Part shown: piece after piece, positions 62,807-64,000 of the stretch | How positions within the stretch are numbered: position 1 is the first letter of the stretch | Layout: the number at the start of each line of letters is the position of its first letter | Source: Oligoflexus sp. | GTDB taxonomy: Bacteria > Bdellovibrionota_B > Oligoflexia > Oligoflexales > Oligoflexaceae | Length of the DNA: 64,000 nucleotides | Reading direction: 5' to 3' | NCBI RefSeq assembly: GCF_035712445.1 | Contig: NZ_DASTAT010000061.1 | Span: 1-64,000, forward strand | The notes under the pieces: model-generated | Database searches by the model: none | What the model was told of the DNA's origin: nothing | Seen by the model: only the letters and a program-made list of their open reading frames with translations | Program-made: the position numbers and the translations under genes

Positions 62807-63592
62807 ATGAAAAATCTCCTGCTGCTTACGCTCCTGGCCGCGACCTCCTTTCACTGCCATTCCCAGTCCTCAAGTCGCGTCGCGACTCTGGAAGCGCCCA
62901 AGGCTGCGCCTTTATCTGCGGCCAGTTCCATCGTGAACACGACCTATAATACCTGGGAAAAGGATGGCCGCTGGGAAGCGAGCATGGGGCCTTTGAATCC
63001 CAGCAAAGGCGGCATCGTCTGTGATAACGTCGATGAAAAATTTCGGACGGGCGACTATGCGCTCTGGTTTGTGGCGCCGAGTGATGTGATGCCCGAGCTG
63101 GGGCTGAAACGCTGCGGCCCCAATGTGCACGGTGGTGAGCCGTCCTGCGTCGAGAACTGGCAGCTCTGCGGCCGCAAGCTGAAAGTCAGCTGCAAGGCCG
63201 GATCACGCTGGTGCGGAACTCCGGGCAAGCCCTCGCTGCTGGCTGATTACAATGCCGCGCGCATTCCCGTGAATAACTATGTGCCTGATTATTATGTAAA
63301 GAAGACGACGGAGGCTTTGGGGGCATCACCGGCTGTACCTGAGGCTGTCGTGCTTTATATCACCGACTTCTGTCCTGCTGCGCATTCGCAGAATCAGGCC
63401 TCCGGTCACTGCCAAAAGCCTCAGCTGGATCTGGCGACCTCAGCCTTCCTGCTGTTAAGCCAGCAGAATGCTCAGGGCTATATTGATTCGCAGCTGGATC
63501 TTGAGGTGGAGCTTCTGCCGGAAGACGACAGCACTCCGGCCGGACCGCTTTATCCTAGCGGACCCAATCAATCGCAAACTTCCGCCCCTTGA
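62807..63592 (+). CDS. Lipoprotein with expansin/RlpA-like double-psi barrel
   Basis: 261 residues. ATG at 62807 follows GAGGATACGC. Signal peptide [17 protein letters not shown] with lipobox-like SFHC. The middle has six or more Cys ([35 protein letters not shown]) and then [11 protein letters not shown] followed by [12 protein letters not shown], matching the VxDxCPxC...HxDLSxxAF blocks of double-psi beta-barrel proteins (RlpA, expansins, barwin). May bind or loosen cell-wall polysaccharide. It overlaps the convergent dbpA gene by 38 bases. Confidence 0.75.
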   Translation: MKNLLLLTLLAATSFHCHSQSSSRVATLEAPKAAPLSAASSIVNTTYNTWEKDGRWEASMGPLNPSKGGIVCDNVDEKFRTGDYALWFVAPSDVMPELGLKRCGPNVHGGEPSCVENWQLCGRKLKVSCKAGSRWCGTPGKPSLLADYNAARIPVNNYVPDYYVKKTTEALGASPAVPEAVVLYITDFCPAAHSQNQASGHCQKPQLDLATSAFLLLSQQNAQGYIDSQLDLEVELLPEDDSTPAGPLYPSGPNQSQTSAP

Positions 63593-64000
63593 TACGGCCC
63601 TGGCGCAGACGTTCGACCGCAATGCGGCCGATGGACTGCGCAACAGCCACATAAGCGATGCGATCGTGGATCTCAATCTTGCCGATGTCCTGGGCGTCCA
63701 GGCCGCCGGCCTCTCCGGTCAAGGCCCCGAGTATATCGCCGGGGCGCAGCTTATCCTTGCGACCACCACCAATGGAAAGCGTCGTCATCGCCGCGCCCTG
63801 ATAAAGGGCCTTTTCCTGCTTCGCGATCTGCACCCGTTCGCGCTCGAAGCTTGAACCCGTGTACGTTTCAATCGCGTCCACCTTCATGCGATCGCGGGTC
63901 GAGGCCAGGGAAATCGCAATGCCTTCCTTGCCCGCGCGACCTGTGCGGCCGATGCGGTGGACATAGGTGTCAGCCTTCAAAGGCAGATCGTAATTGATCA
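63555..64000 (-). CDS. dbpA: ATP-dependent RNA helicase DbpA (C-terminal part, 5' end outside window)
   Basis: The frame is open to the window end; the TTG at 63980 is internal, since [23 protein letters not shown] runs through it. Seen here: helicase motifs V/VI ([11 protein letters not shown]) and the C-terminal DbpA RNA-binding domain ([42 protein letters not shown]), which in DbpA recognises hairpin 92 of 23S rRNA during large-subunit assembly. The domain is diagnostic, so the name is fairly safe. N-terminal DEAD motifs lie outside. Confidence 0.9.
   Translation of the reverse strand, partial: INYDLPLKADTYVHRIGRTGRAGKEGIAISLASTRDRMKVDAIETYTGSSFERERVQIAKQEKALYQGAAMTTLSIGGGRKDKLRPGDILGALTGEAGGLDAQDIGKIEIHDRIAYVAVAQSIGRIAVERLRQGRIKGRKFAIDWVR

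Noticed and set aside
1..64000. CRISPR arrays, insertion sequences, tRNA or rRNA genes
   Set aside because: No regularly spaced repeats, transposase motifs, terminal inverted repeats or tRNA cloverleaf were found on reading either strand.

Overview
The window looks like a stretch of chromosome from a free-living or predatory Gram-negative bacterium of the Bdellovibrionota / Oligoflexia type. This is inference, because no rRNA or marker tree is available. It rests on three things: the GC-rich coding style, the abundance of 7TM-DISM sensory proteins fused to cyclase or CheA-like kinase modules, and the many secreted trypsin-like lipoproteins. I see no phage, transposon, CRISPR array, tRNA or rRNA. 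The gene density is high, and ten convergent gene pairs overlap at their 3' ends.

Layout. 1-11 kb: a truncated 7TM-DISM cyclase, two GNAT acetyltransferases, tRNA hydroxylase TrhO, a trypsin-like lipoprotein, an MgtC/SapB protein, a nitrilase-family hydrolase, a CPA2 antiporter and a fused double-module pseudo-histidine kinase. 11-25 kb: an acyltransferase, two divergent 7TM-DISM/PAS/HPt/CheA-ATPase kinases, an ECF sigma factor, a beta-barrel protein, an ATP-grasp ligase, a trypsin-LRR lipoprotein, and a two-gene split version of the double-module pseudokinase. 25-31 kb: a zinc-ribbon protein, a large lipoprotein, hpt, two very small charged proteins, a candidate structured RNA with its own terminator, and a LuxR-type regulator. 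31-40 kb: an adiponutrin-like patatin, a third 7TM-DISM CheA-like kinase, topoisomerase III and a hybrid kinase. 40-50 kb: typA-dus, an acidic lipoprotein, a short CobW-like GTPase divergent from an MBOAT/SGNH pair with a strong operator between them, a second 7TM-DISM cyclase and a GH16-like secreted protein. 50-64 kb: a CPBP protease, a two-TM protein with a FliG-like tail, a Dabb protein, a cNMP-binding protein, nupC, another trypsin-like lipoprotein, a secreted repeat protein, an exported LOG-family protein, an OPA-type transporter, a kinase-fold protein, an HPt-receiver protein, a CopZ-like chaperone behind a CueR-like promoter, an expansin/RlpA-like lipoprotein and the end of dbpA.

How it works together. 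Signal transduction dominates. Three 7TM-DISM kinases carry HPt and ATPase but no receiver, and receiver-bearing partners are encoded separately (an HPt-REC protein and a NarL-type regulator). Two 7TM-DISM cyclases and a cNMP-binding protein suggest cyclic-nucleotide signalling. The features most worth a second look are the structured RNA at 30279-30464 next to two paired small proteins, and the fused/split pair of receptor-like pseudokinases.
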